Assembly: GCA_025360525.1 (NCBI GenBank) | Contig: JANYCA010000106.1 | Coordinates: 1 to 34,513, forward strand | DNA: 34,513 nt | Reading direction: 5' to 3' | Source: Chitinophagaceae bacterium | Lineage (GTDB): Bacteria; Bacteroidota; Bacteroidia; Chitinophagales; Chitinophagaceae | Shown here: piece by piece, positions 14,443 to 23,606 of the stretch | Numbering within the stretch: position 1 is the stretch's first letter | Layout: each line of letters begins with the position of its first letter | Made by a program: the position numbers and the translations under genes | The notes under the pieces: model-generated | The model's input: the letters and a program-made list of their open reading frames with translations, nothing else | Told to the model about the DNA's origin: nothing | The model's database searches: none

Positions 14443-15846
14443 ATGTATATCAAGCAATTATATACAAGCTGCCTTAGCGAAGCTGCTTATTACATTGAAA
14501 GCGAAGGGATGGCTGCGGTAATTGACCCATTGAGGGATATAGAGGAGTATATCGAACTTGCTGCAAGCAGAAATGCCAGCATCCAATATATTTTTGAAAC
14601 ACATTTTCATGCAGATTTTGTAAGTGGGCACATCGACTTAGGTGAAAAAACAGGGGCTCCCATTATCTATGGTCCTGGTACTATTACTAAATTTCCTGTG
14701 CAGGTAGCTAAAGACACTGAAGTATTTACATTGGGCAATCTATCCATCAAGGTATTACACACCCCGGGGCATACCATGGAAAGCAGTTGTTATTTATTGA
14801 AAGATGAAAAGGGGAAAGACTATGCAATTTTTACCGGTGATACCTTGTTTGTGGGCGATGTAGGGAGGCCAGATCTAAGCAGCGGTGATATGGATAAAGA
14901 CGAACTTGCCGGATTTATGTACGAAAGCCTGCAAAACAAAATATTACCACTGGCAGATGATATTATTGTTTATCCTGCGCATGGCGCCGGCAGTAGTTGT
15001 GGTAAAAATATGGGGCCAAATACCAGCAGCACAATTGGAGACGAAAAGAAAAATAATTATGCGCTGCAACCACAAACAAAAGAAGCTTTTATTAAAGCCA
15101 TAACGGATGGTTTGCAGGATGCTCCTGCCTATTTTGCCATCAACGCACAAATAAATAAAGAAGGCTACCTAAGTATGGATAGTATAAAAGAACAAGGCTT
15201 GCAAGCGCTGGATGTTACCCTGTTTAAGGAAAAAATAAAAACAGATGTAACACTATTGGATTCGAGAAATGCAATGCTTTTTACAGAAGGTTTCGTGCCA
15301 GGCAGTATTTCTATTGGATTAGAGGGACGCTTTTCCGAATGGGCCGGCAATTTGCTTTCTTTCGAAAAGCCGATGTTGCTGGTAACGGAACCTGGTAAAG
15401 AAGAAGAAACTGTGATCAGACTTACAAAAGTGGGCTTCAGCAAAATAGCCGGATATTTAAAAGGAAGTTTTGAAGCCTGGCAAAACGCAGGTGAAAAAAT
15501 TGATATGATCATTAATGTGGAGGCTGACGAGTTGGCAATGGATATTCCTCATGACAGTAACTTACAGGTAGTGGATGTACGCCGGGAAGCAGAATTTGCA
15601 GCCGGGCACATAAAAGCCGCTATCAATATGCCATTGAGCGACATGAAAGATGTAGCATTATTGGCTGCTTTTGAGGACCATCAAAACCTTTATATACAGT
15701 GTGGTGGTGGTTACCGGAGTATTATTGCAGCATCCATTATGAAAAAACAAGGCATTCATAACCTTCGAAATATTGCCGGGGGCTGGGATGCTGTTAAAGA
15801 GCAAACAAGCATACCCACTGAAAAAGATTTGAGGTTATTAAACTAA
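14443..15846 (+). CDS. Persulfide dioxygenase-like MBL-fold protein with two rhodanese domains
   Basis: This 467-residue protein combines an ETHE1-like MBL domain (about 1-235) with two rhodanese domains (about 255-352 and 360-462). The MBL part has THFHADFVSGH (H54, H56, D58), H110 in HTPGH, D133 in FTGDTLF and H180 in YPAHG. The mononuclear iron ligands of ETHE1 relatives would be H54, H110 and D133. The first rhodanese has LVTEPGKE where the catalytic loop should be and no cysteine, so it is probably inactive. The second has C420 in YIQCGGGYRS. Family members oxidise persulfide or polysulfide sulfur to sulfite and may transfer it to thiosulfate. The substrate is inferred from family only. 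Confidence 0.92.
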   Translation: MYIKQLYTSCLSEAAYYIESEGMAAVIDPLRDIEEYIELAASRNASIQYIFETHFHADFVSGHIDLGEKTGAPIIYGPGTITKFPVQVAKDTEVFTLGNLSIKVLHTPGHTMESSCYLLKDEKGKDYAIFTGDTLFVGDVGRPDLSSGDMDKDELAGFMYESLQNKILPLADDIIVYPAHGAGSSCGKNMGPNTSSTIGDEKKNNYALQPQTKEAFIKAITDGLQDAPAYFAINAQINKEGYLSMDSIKEQGLQALDVTLFKEKIKTDVTLLDSRNAMLFTEGFVPGSISIGLEGRFSEWAGNLLSFEKPMLLVTEPGKEEETVIRLTKVGFSKIAGYLKGSFEAWQNAGEKIDMIINVEADELAMDIPHDSNLQVVDVRREAEFAAGHIKAAINMPLSDMKDVALLAAFEDHQNLYIQCGGGYRSIIAASIMKKQGIHNLRNIAGGWDAVKEQTSIPTEKDLRLLN

Positions 15847-16733
15847 GGCTGTTTTGCATCAATCCATAAATGACTGTACTTTTCGCTGTAATTGTGCCGC
15901 CATCTGCGGTGGCTCCATAGATAATTATCCGGGCTTTCTTTAATGGTTTGTTCTAGTAAATCCCTAAACCGCAGCGTTAATTCCTCCGGACTGAATTCAT
16001 TGGCATTTTCTGCAATTACGGTTGTGTCAAAATGGTAATAACCTCTTTTGGGTATTCGAAAATGGGCAAATACAACCGCAGTGTTATTTTTTATAGCTCC
16101 TTTAGCAGGGCCCGTGACAAAGGGTGCTGGTTTTGAAAAAAAATAAAGCCAAAAGCAACTGTCCGGATTACCATTTTGATCTGCTGCCAACGCTAGCGAA
16201 TAAGGCGGTACCAGCAATTCATCCTTTTTATATTTAAAATCCTTTGTTGATACTAATACAGTCTTGTACCTGGCTCGCAGATTGTAGAATAGTTTATTAA
16301 ATGCTTTGTTCCCGATTTTTTGATATATACCAATTAATGGTATCGTACTATTTTTAGCCATTATCCAGTTGCCGTATTCCCAGTTCATTTGATGACCGCA
16401 TACAAAAGTTACACTTTTGCCTTTGGCTACCAATTCAATTGTTGAAGCCATTTCGATGGTGCATCTTTTTTCAAATGCAATGTTACTCATGCTAATCATC
16501 TTTATAGTTTCCAGAAGTGTATTTATAAAATTTTTATAAAACTGCTTTGCAATTAGCTTTCTTTCGTCCGCACTTTTTTCCGGGAAAGCGATCGCAATAT
16601 TGGCCATCACAATTTCTTTACGATAGCCGAAAACATGATACATCAACCCATAAAAAAAATCACTCAACTTGTATATAATAAAGAAGGGCAATAATGATAG
16701 CAGGTAAAATATTGGATAGATGATGTAGTACAT
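15843..16733 (-). CDS. Lysophospholipid/lipid A acyltransferase (LpxL/HtrB type)
   Basis: Inner-membrane acyltransferase of 296 residues that likely adds a secondary acyl chain to lipid A or an aminolipid. It has an N-terminal hydrophobic anchor (about 1-30), the typical YRKEIVMANIAIAFPEKS segment, and the HX4E catalytic motif as GHQMNWE (H114, E119). LAADQNGNP and the C-terminal YLWSHRRWRH are typical of the family. Its end overlaps the end of the convergent MBL/rhodanese gene by 4 bp. Confidence 0.92.
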   Translation of the reverse strand: MYYIIYPIFYLLSLLPFFIIYKLSDFFYGLMYHVFGYRKEIVMANIAIAFPEKSADERKLIAKQFYKNFINTLLETIKMISMSNIAFEKRCTIEMASTIELVAKGKSVTFVCGHQMNWEYGNWIMAKNSTIPLIGIYQKIGNKAFNKLFYNLRARYKTVLVSTKDFKYKKDELLVPPYSLALAADQNGNPDSCFWLYFFSKPAPFVTGPAKGAIKNNTAVVFAHFRIPKRGYYHFDTTVIAENANEFSPEELTLRFRDLLEQTIKESPDNYLWSHRRWRHNYSEKYSHLWIDAKQP

Positions 16734-16833
16734 TTAATTGATAATTGGTTAGTTCATAATTAATAATTTTTAAGAGCATTGTTTACAACTTATCAAATCA
16801 TTTTTGATAGAAATAAAATTGTAAGGGATGTAT

Positions 16834-18441
16834 TTACATCACAATGTTTTGCACTAATGTACTCTTACCCGGATAGTCTGTATTAAAATGTAAGCCCCTG
16901 CTTTCGTGCCTGAATTCTGCGCTCTTCACTATCAGGTAGGCCACGGTTATCATGTTTCTTAACTCACATAATTGTGGGGATACGGCTGTTTTTTCATACA
17001 AGGCTTCCGTTTCTTCATACAATAAATCCAGTCGTTTCATTGCCCTGTGCAGCCTTTCGTTGTTACGGACTATACCCACATAATCACTCATTAGCAATTT
17101 TAATTCTTTTAAGCTTTGTGTAACTAAAATCATTTCTTTAGGCGCATTGGTTCCAGCTGATTTCCAGTCAGGAAAATTTGCCCCATCCCCTAAAGACGTG
17201 TTGCTGTTTTGGTTAGTAACAGCGTCTTTATAGGCCCGGTGTGCAAACACCATTGCTTCTAATAAGCTATTACTTGCTAACCGGTTGGCACCGTGTAACC
17301 CTGTACTGGCGCACTCTCCGGCTGCGTATAAGTTTTTTATGCTGGTGCGGCCCCATTCATCTGTTTTAATACCGCCGCAACTATAATGTGCTGCCGGCGC
17401 TACGGGAATCATGTCATTTGTAATATCAATACCAATGCTTAAACATTTGTCGTAAATATTAGGAAAATGTTCTGTAAATTTTTCTTTACTAAAGTGGCGA
17501 CAGTCTAAATAAACATGTTCGGTACCATTTATTTTCATTTCATTATCAATAGCCCTTGCAACAATATCCCGGGGGGCTAAATCTTTTCTTTCATCGTAAC
17601 GCTTCATAAATGCTTCTCCTTTGGTATTGCGTAAAATTCCACCATCACCACGTACCGCTTCGGTAATTAAAAATGAATGCCCACGTACCCCAGCTTCATA
17701 AAGGGCTGTTGGATGAAATTGAATGAACTCCATATTTTCAATTCTCCCCTTGGCCCTGTACACCATAGCAACACCATCACCAGTGGCTATTGCAGGGTTG
17801 GTAGTAGTGCGATACACCTGCCCATTTCCGCCTGTTGCAACAAGGGTTTTGCCGGCAATTATTTTTTCGATTTTATTGCTGTTTAAATTCAATACATACA
17901 CGCCGTAGCATTGTATATCGGGTGTACTCTTGGTTACTAAATACCCCAGGTGATGCTGGGTAATAATATCCAATACAAAGCAATGGCTGACGAGCTGTAT
18001 ATTTTTTTGTTTGGCCAGCGCACTCAATAAAGCTCTTTCCATTTCTTTACCGGTAACATCTTTGTGGTGCAGAATTCGAAACTCACTGTGGCCACCTTCT
18101 TTACCCAATTTAAAGTCGCCATCAGGTTCTTTATCAAACTGTGCTCCCCATGCAATTATTTCTTTAATCCGTTCTACCCCTTCCTTTACCACAATCTCAA
18201 CTGTATGCCTGTTGCACAAACCATCGCCTGCAATTAATGTATCCTCTATATGTTTATCAAAACTGTCTTTATCCAAATCCATCACACCCGCTATTCCGCC
18301 CTGGGCGTACTTTGTATTGGTTTCATCACTTTGTGTTTTGGTGAGCACAATTACATCTTTATCCGGGCAATCCTGTGCTACTTTTAATGCATAGGTAAGG
18401 CCGGCGATGCCGCTTCCGATAACTAAAAAGTTTGTTTGCAT
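16834..18441 (-). CDS. nadB: L-aspartate oxidase NadB
   Basis: Flavoenzyme that oxidises L-aspartate to iminoaspartate, the first step of de novo NAD synthesis, with NadA as partner. The 535-residue product shows the FAD-binding VIGSGIAGLTYALK (7-20), TKYAQGGIAGV, the flavin/substrate segment EFIQFHPTALYEAG, and HYSCGGIKTDEWGRTSIKNLYAAGECA. HGANRLASNSLLEAMVF and the helical C-terminal domain follow. nadA and nadC are not in the window. Confidence 0.97.
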   Translation of the reverse strand: MQTNFLVIGSGIAGLTYALKVAQDCPDKDVIVLTKTQSDETNTKYAQGGIAGVMDLDKDSFDKHIEDTLIAGDGLCNRHTVEIVVKEGVERIKEIIAWGAQFDKEPDGDFKLGKEGGHSEFRILHHKDVTGKEMERALLSALAKQKNIQLVSHCFVLDIITQHHLGYLVTKSTPDIQCYGVYVLNLNSNKIEKIIAGKTLVATGGNGQVYRTTTNPAIATGDGVAMVYRAKGRIENMEFIQFHPTALYEAGVRGHSFLITEAVRGDGGILRNTKGEAFMKRYDERKDLAPRDIVARAIDNEMKINGTEHVYLDCRHFSKEKFTEHFPNIYDKCLSIGIDITNDMIPVAPAAHYSCGGIKTDEWGRTSIKNLYAAGECASTGLHGANRLASNSLLEAMVFAHRAYKDAVTNQNSNTSLGDGANFPDWKSAGTNAPKEMILVTQSLKELKLLMSDYVGIVRNNERLHRAMKRLDLLYEETEALYEKTAVSPQLCELRNMITVAYLIVKSAEFRHESRGLHFNTDYPGKSTLVQNIVM

Positions 18442-18543
18442 AATAATGTACCGTTTTAAGGGTGATTAAATTAAGTAAATAATTTTTTGCCATTTTTATT
18501 TTGGTTGGATAACAACCGGCCTAATTTAAAAAAAATTTAAAAC

Positions 18544-19227
18544 CTATTTATCTATTTTATTTTCTGCATCGAGGTATTGAATAACACCCTTAACAATATA
18601 ATACTGTGCAAAAGCATAGGTAAGCATAATGTACGAGCTTGCATTTAAAAAAGGACTGTAAAATTTATTGATGGCCAGCAAGGAGTCTGATGTGATAAAC
18701 AACAAAGCTCCTGCAACAATAAAAACAGATCCCGGTTTTTTTACAAAGAAAAAATGTATTGCAACAAACAACATTATACTTATTACCACGCCATAAATAA
18801 GCACAGGTATTTTCATATCTCCTAAATGAGGAAACAGTATATAAATCAGCGAAAAGTAAAATGCTGCAACAAAAATGGCGAGCCACCATTTTATAGCCAC
18901 TGCGGTATCGCTTCGAATCCGGTTAAAGGCAAGAGCATAAAAAACATGCGCCGCTAAAAAACAAATAAGTCCGAAAATAAAAAAGGATGGATTACTTTTT
19001 TCAAAAATCAACCATACATCTCCCGCCAATGATAAACACAACGCTGCAAGTATCATTTGCTTAAAGTTCCCTGTAATATGGTGGGTGCTTTTTATAAACC
19101 ATGCAATCAAACTCAATAACAGCAATGGTTTGGTGCAGGATGCCATCAGGGTGAACTGTTGTTGTATGCTGAGCAAATGTGCTGCAAGCACTACCAAAAA
19201 AATTATGGGCCAGGCTGATTTTTGCAT
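18544..19227 (-). CDS. YhhN family membrane protein (lysoplasmalogenase-like)
   Basis: Multi-helix membrane protein of 227 residues. The family pattern is visible: SCTKPLLLLSLIAW after the first helix, LCLSLAGDVWLIF (conserved GD) and FLAAHVFYALAF (conserved HxFY), and DSLLAINKFY late in the sequence. Vertebrate homologue TMEM86 cleaves lysoplasmalogens and a bacterial member has similar activity. In this organism the substrate is unverified. An AT-rich tandem repeat lies just upstream of the start. Confidence 0.9.
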   Translation of the reverse strand: MQKSAWPIIFLVVLAAHLLSIQQQFTLMASCTKPLLLLSLIAWFIKSTHHITGNFKQMILAALCLSLAGDVWLIFEKSNPSFFIFGLICFLAAHVFYALAFNRIRSDTAVAIKWWLAIFVAAFYFSLIYILFPHLGDMKIPVLIYGVVISIMLFVAIHFFFVKKPGSVFIVAGALLFITSDSLLAINKFYSPFLNASSYIMLTYAFAQYYIVKGVIQYLDAENKIDK

Positions 19228-19234
19228 ATCAAAT

Positions 19235-19290
19235 AAAAAGTGAAAAGTGAAAAGTCAAAAGTGAAAAATCAAAAGTAAAAAGTAAAAAAT
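19235..19290. repeat. AAAAGTGA/AAAAGTCA-type tandem repeat
   Basis: About seven imperfect 7-10-bp units (AAAAGTGA, AAAAGTCA, AAAAGTGAAA, AAATCAAAAGT, AAAAAGT) lie in the gap between ispG and the upstream YhhN gene. The run is non-coding and starts 8 bp from the YhhN start codon, so it lies in that gene's promoter or leader. Confidence 0.8.
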
Positions 19291-19412
19291 TTACGAAAAA
19301 TTACAATAGGCCGATAAAGAAAAAGCTCCCTATGTTTACTATTCAAATAATTTATTTATGACAAATCATTTTTTGATTTTAGTAGCATTTTCGTAGTTAC
19401 CTAAATAAACAA

Positions 19413-21401
19413 TCAACTATCACTCTCTACCCATGCCTCACTCTCCTTTAATAAATTAATGAGTTCATCTACTGCAATTTCACTATCCACATTTCTCTTA
19501 ACCACTTCTTTGCCCCTGTACAAGGTTATCTTTCCTACCCCGCTGCCAACGTACCCAAAATCTGCATCGGCCATTTCGCCCGGGCCGTTTACAATGCAAC
19601 CCATGATAGCGATTTTTACACCTTTTAAATGATTGGTAACCGCACGAATTTTTGCCGTTGTTTCCTGCAGGTCAAATAAAGTGCGGCCACAACTCGGGCA
19701 ACTGATATATTCTGTTTTTGAAATCCTGGTGCGTACTGCCTGCAGGATAGAGAAAGAAGTGTTATTAATAAACTGGTGATTGCTGTTGGTTTGCAAATAT
19801 GTTCTTCCGGTAACCTGCTGGTTAACCAGTTTTGATGGATCATTCATCAGCCAGATGCCATCGCCCATTCCATCTAAAAATAAGGCACCACTTTCTGTGG
19901 CAAAATGAATAAGCTGCTCATCAATGGAAGATTGGTGGCTTTCAACTGCCAGCACAACAGGCGTTTTAATTTGTTGCTCCATCAAGGTGTTTACAAATGC
20001 CCTTACCGATTGCATGCTATTGCCGGCTGAGGAAGATAAGCACAATACAACCGTGGCATCTTCTTTAATTTTTTCAATTAATGGTTGATTATTTTTTGCT
20101 GTATCGATGGCAACAAAATTTATCAGGTTCGATTTGTCTTCAGCATCTGTAAATTCATTTGCTTGATACAATGGAAAATATTTCTCCCTGTCAAAGGTGC
20201 TTAACCAGCTGTTGTAATCACAAATTATTTTGAGTGTACCTGGTAATGCAAAATCAATTTTTTTGCCGGCAGTATAAATATAATCAGCCGCTGCATCTGC
20301 AATATTCCATTTGTCTGTTGGCTCATTGTAAGTGTAGCCAATAGCCTGTAAATTGGTGTGGGAGATGGTTTCAGCAAGCATAAAATCTGCAACTACTACC
20401 GGCACCTGTTTTTTGCCGATATTGGAAACTTCAATCGTCTCTCTTCTTTTATATTCGAATGGCGAATAAAAAAGTTTCTCATTATCTGTCACCAGCGGGG
20501 CATCGGCCGATGGTTTACGATTGGGTCCATATCGCTTTACAATATCCTTGCAAACCGGTATTTCCAGTTCCGGATCTTCTGTTAGCGAAACCCGGATGGT
20601 GTCTCCAATACCATCTTCTAACAAAGTAGCAATACCAATGGCAGATTTAATTCTTCCATCTTCCCCATCGCCTGCTTCAGTTACGCCTAAATGAAGGGGG
20701 TAGCATTCACCAAATTCTTCCAACATCGTTTTAACCAACAGGCGATAGGCCTGCACCATCACCTGTGGGTTGCTGCTTTTCATACTCAGGATTACCTGGT
20801 GATAATCTAAACTACGGGCTATTCTTAAAAACTCCATGGCGCTCTCCACCATTCCGATGGCGGTATCACCGTAGCGGCTCATAATTCGGTCACTGAGGCT
20901 GCCATGATTGGTGCCAATCCGCATAGCAGTTCCATGCTCTTTGCATATTAAAACCAAGGGCGAAAAACGTTCTCTAATTCTTTCTATTTCCTCCACGTAC
21001 TCTGCATCGGTGTAATCTATCTGCTCAAATTTTTTCTTATCTACATAATTGCCGGGGTTTACCCTCACCTTCTCTACAATTCTTGCGGCTATTTCAGCGG
21101 CGTTGGGTGTAAAGTGAATGTCGGCTACCAACGGCACAGTGTAGCCTCTTCTATGCAATTCATCTTTTATGTTTTGAAGATTCTCCGCTTCTTTTTTAGA
21201 GGGGGCGGTAATGCGAACGAGTTCTGCTCCGGCTTCAATACAGCAAATGGTTTGCGCTACTGTTGCAGCAGTATCCATTGTATCGGTTGTAGTCATCGTT
21301 TGCACACGGATGGGATTGTTACCACCGAGCAGCAGGTTACCGATTTTTACTTCTCTTGTTTTGAGGCGTTTGTATTCAGTGAGGCTTTCGCAATACTGCA
21401 T
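19413..21401 (-). CDS. ispG: 4-hydroxy-3-methylbut-2-en-1-yl diphosphate synthase IspG (long form)
   Basis: Iron-sulfur enzyme of the MEP isoprenoid pathway that converts MEcPP to HMBPP. The TIM-barrel domain is recognised by IGNLLLGGNNPIRVQTMTTTDT, VPLVADIHFTPNAA, VRVNPGNY and MRIGTNHGSLSDRIM. The C-terminal [4Fe-4S] domain shows SCPSCGRTLFDL and GCIVNGPGEMADADFGYVG, supplying the three cysteines and the glutamate. At 662 residues it is the long form with an extra central domain (about 290-530), as in Bacteroidota, Chlamydiae and plants, not the roughly 370-residue E. coli form. The ATG at 21401 begins the family sequence. Confidence 0.97.
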   Translation of the reverse strand: MQYCESLTEYKRLKTREVKIGNLLLGGNNPIRVQTMTTTDTMDTAATVAQTICCIEAGAELVRITAPSKKEAENLQNIKDELHRRGYTVPLVADIHFTPNAAEIAARIVEKVRVNPGNYVDKKKFEQIDYTDAEYVEEIERIRERFSPLVLICKEHGTAMRIGTNHGSLSDRIMSRYGDTAIGMVESAMEFLRIARSLDYHQVILSMKSSNPQVMVQAYRLLVKTMLEEFGECYPLHLGVTEAGDGEDGRIKSAIGIATLLEDGIGDTIRVSLTEDPELEIPVCKDIVKRYGPNRKPSADAPLVTDNEKLFYSPFEYKRRETIEVSNIGKKQVPVVVADFMLAETISHTNLQAIGYTYNEPTDKWNIADAAADYIYTAGKKIDFALPGTLKIICDYNSWLSTFDREKYFPLYQANEFTDAEDKSNLINFVAIDTAKNNQPLIEKIKEDATVVLCLSSSAGNSMQSVRAFVNTLMEQQIKTPVVLAVESHQSSIDEQLIHFATESGALFLDGMGDGIWLMNDPSKLVNQQVTGRTYLQTNSNHQFINNTSFSILQAVRTRISKTEYISCPSCGRTLFDLQETTAKIRAVTNHLKGVKIAIMGCIVNGPGEMADADFGYVGSGVGKITLYRGKEVVKRNVDSEIAVDELINLLKESEAWVESDS

Positions 21402-21914
21402 CGTAAGATATATTTAGGCGTTACTTTTTTAATGGTTGCTGATTGGTAAAATTAACAATTATGCAGGTAGATTGTTGTTGGTTATTTTGCGGGCGATACA
21501 ATCCGGTGATCTATGGCAGCTTTTAATTGATATCAGTTTTGTAACCGGGTACCCGGTGGAGGATTCAAATATGAAAAAATAAATAGAATTAGGCACTTAG
21601 TTCGCAAAGTATTTACTCTATTGTGTTAGACCCTATTTTCTTTTTTTTCTTAATAAAAAAAAGAAACAAAAAAAATCAAGGCTCCGAATAAAAAGGCTGA
21701 AATTTTAAATGTAAGCCTAAAATCAAGGAACTCGCCACCAGAGTAAAAGACTTTGAAATTTATGCTGGCTCAAACAGCCTTGATTTCTTAACGGCTTACA
21801 TTTAAAATTTCTAGCACTTTTTATTCGAGGCCACAATAGCCATCATTTGGGAAGCAAATGCCTAATCCAAAAAATAAATAAGCGGGGGGAATATATAATA
21901 GTTTTAGAACTCTC
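21402..21914. other. 513-bp gene-free region between ispG and the BatB/BatC gene
   Basis: It holds repeat copy 1 (listed separately) in its right half. The left half, 21402-21635, shows nothing I recognise: no frame of note, no clear promoter box and no RNA gene. Confidence 0.7.
21636..21832 (+). repeat. Long intergenic hairpin element, copy 1
   Basis: It begins with a small T-rich/A-rich hairpin (about 21636-21666). A long inverted repeat follows: left arm 21680-21717 (GGCTCCGAATAAAAAGG… to GTAAGCC) and right arm 21793-21832 (GGCTTACATTTAAAATTT… to TTATTCGAGGCC). An inner pair is nested inside, AAAATCAAGG (21719-21728) with CCTTGATTTCTT (21778-21789). The centre of about 50 nt is unpaired. 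The same design and partly the same sequence recur at 23748-23974. It could be a folded RNA, a cruciform or a MITE-like element. Confidence 0.82.
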
Positions 21915-23606
21915 TTACCAGTCTTTTTCTGGTTTTTCAGGAGATGCAGCGTCTACTTTTCTCAATTTATCCTGTAGGTTTTTTTCCTGTTGCATCAATG
22001 CCTTTAATTTTTCTTCCGCCTCTTTTTTGGTCATTTTATTAGGCTGAGGTTTTGGTTGTTCTTTGTCTTGTTTTTGTTGCTGAGGTTTGTCTTTCTTTTT
22101 TTCAGCTTCTTCTTTTTGTTTTTGCTGTTGTTGTTTTTGTATGGCCTGCTGCAAATTAAGTCTTGCATCTTCGTCAGAAGGATCTTGCTTCAAAGCATTT
22201 TTATACGCATCAATACACTCCGGTAATTTATTCTTGTTTTGTAATACAACGCCGGTATTATACCAGGCTTTTGATTTATCCATCGCTTGCTGGCTATTGG
22301 CAATGGCCGATTCATATGCCTTAACAGCATCTTCTGTATTGCCATTTTTGTACAAAGCATTACCCAGGTTAAAACTGGCTTTATTGCCTGATGGGTTTAA
22401 TTCAATTGCTTTTTTGTATTGATCGATGGCAATATCCAGTTGCTTGTTATTATAAGCTTCATTGCCTTTTTTTATTAGCGTATTTTCCTTTTGGGCAAAT
22501 ATTGTAGCGGCAGATATACTGCAACAAAAGGCAAGTAATAAAGCTTTATTTAAATTTGGTTTGACAGCGTTACTGTTAAAAATATTTTTTTTAAGAAAGA
22601 ACCTTTGAAACCTTGTTTTACCCGTTTTTTCTGACATAAAAAATTCCACCAGCAATAAGAGCAATGCTGCACCAATAAACCATTGATAAAAATAGAGATA
22701 GGTTGCAGATGCATTTTCTGTAACAAGCCGCTGGTCTATACTTTTAAGTTGCCCTTCCAGTTTATCCGCCACTTCATTGGTATTAGTAAAAAGCTGGTAC
22801 AACCCGTTGCCGCTGGCTGCTACATTTTTTAATATATCTTCATTTAATCTCGTAATTACCACCGCACCTGCGGCATCTTTTTTTGTTTCACCGGTTGCAG
22901 GTTCAATGATGGTGCTGCCACCTGGAGAGCCGATGCCAACCGTGTTTACCATTACACCTTCATCGGCAAGTGCCCGGGTAACTTTTATGGCAGCTTCATC
23001 ATGGTCTTCTCCATCGCTGATAAGTATAATGGTTTTATATTTTTTTTCTTTGTTGTTGAATGCGTTAAAACACATTTTTAATGCATCGCCAATTACGGTG
23101 CCCTGGGTAGGAACCACATCGGGCGTGGCGGAAGACAAATACATTTTTGCTGCTGAGTGATCTGTTGTTAGCGGCATCTGCAAATAAGCCCTTCCTGCAA
23201 ATACCACCATACCAATTCTGTCATCAGGGAGCTTGTCGATTATTTTTGAAATTAGTTGCCTCGCTCTTTCCAGTCTATTGGGCTGTATATCTTTTGCCAG
23301 CATGCTTTTGCTAACATCCAATGCAATCATCACATCAATACCGGTGTGTTTTATGTTGGAACTGCCATCAGGTTTTCGAAGTCCTGCCCATCCAATCGCA
23401 GCGAATGAAAATGCCATTAACAGTAGTAAAAATTTAGTGAAATATTTTTTAGGACTGTAGTTGTTGATTAATTGTTTAACCAACTGATCATCTCCAATTT
23501 TTTTGATGGTCTTTTTTTTCCATCGTAAAGCAAGCATGTACAGTGCTACCATCAGCGGTATTACTACCAGTGCCAAAAGATAATATGCATGTTGAAATTG
23601 GAGCAT
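21915..23606 (-). CDS. BatB–BatC fusion: VWA-domain membrane protein with TPR C-terminus
   Basis: This 563-residue protein joins two usually separate Bat (Bacteroides aerotolerance) proteins. The BatB half has two N-terminal helices (about 5-27 and 57-75), a von Willebrand A domain with MIDAS motif DVSKS (D97, S99, S101) and LISDGEDHDEAA, and a third helix near 308-330. The BatC half starts near 355 with a hydrophobic segment resembling a signal sequence (LLLAFCCSISAATIFAQ). TPR units follow at about 380-490 (NEAYNNKQLDIAIDQYKKAI, LGNALYKNGNTEDAVKAYE), then a Gln/Lys-rich tail. In relatives Bat proteins accompany a MoxR ATPase and aid envelope stress resistance. No moxR or batA is in the window. 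Hairpin repeats flank the gene on both sides. Confidence 0.9.
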   Translation of the reverse strand: MLQFQHAYYLLALVVIPLMVALYMLALRWKKKTIKKIGDDQLVKQLINNYSPKKYFTKFLLLLMAFSFAAIGWAGLRKPDGSSNIKHTGIDVMIALDVSKSMLAKDIQPNRLERARQLISKIIDKLPDDRIGMVVFAGRAYLQMPLTTDHSAAKMYLSSATPDVVPTQGTVIGDALKMCFNAFNNKEKKYKTIILISDGEDHDEAAIKVTRALADEGVMVNTVGIGSPGGSTIIEPATGETKKDAAGAVVITRLNEDILKNVAASGNGLYQLFTNTNEVADKLEGQLKSIDQRLVTENASATYLYFYQWFIGAALLLLLVEFFMSEKTGKTRFQRFFLKKNIFNSNAVKPNLNKALLLAFCCSISAATIFAQKENTLIKKGNEAYNNKQLDIAIDQYKKAIELNPSGNKASFNLGNALYKNGNTEDAVKAYESAIANSQQAMDKSKAWYNTGVVLQNKNKLPECIDAYKNALKQDPSDEDARLNLQQAIQKQQQQKQKEEAEKKKDKPQQQKQDKEQPKPQPNKMTKKEAEEKLKALMQQEKNLQDKLRKVDAASPEKPEKDW

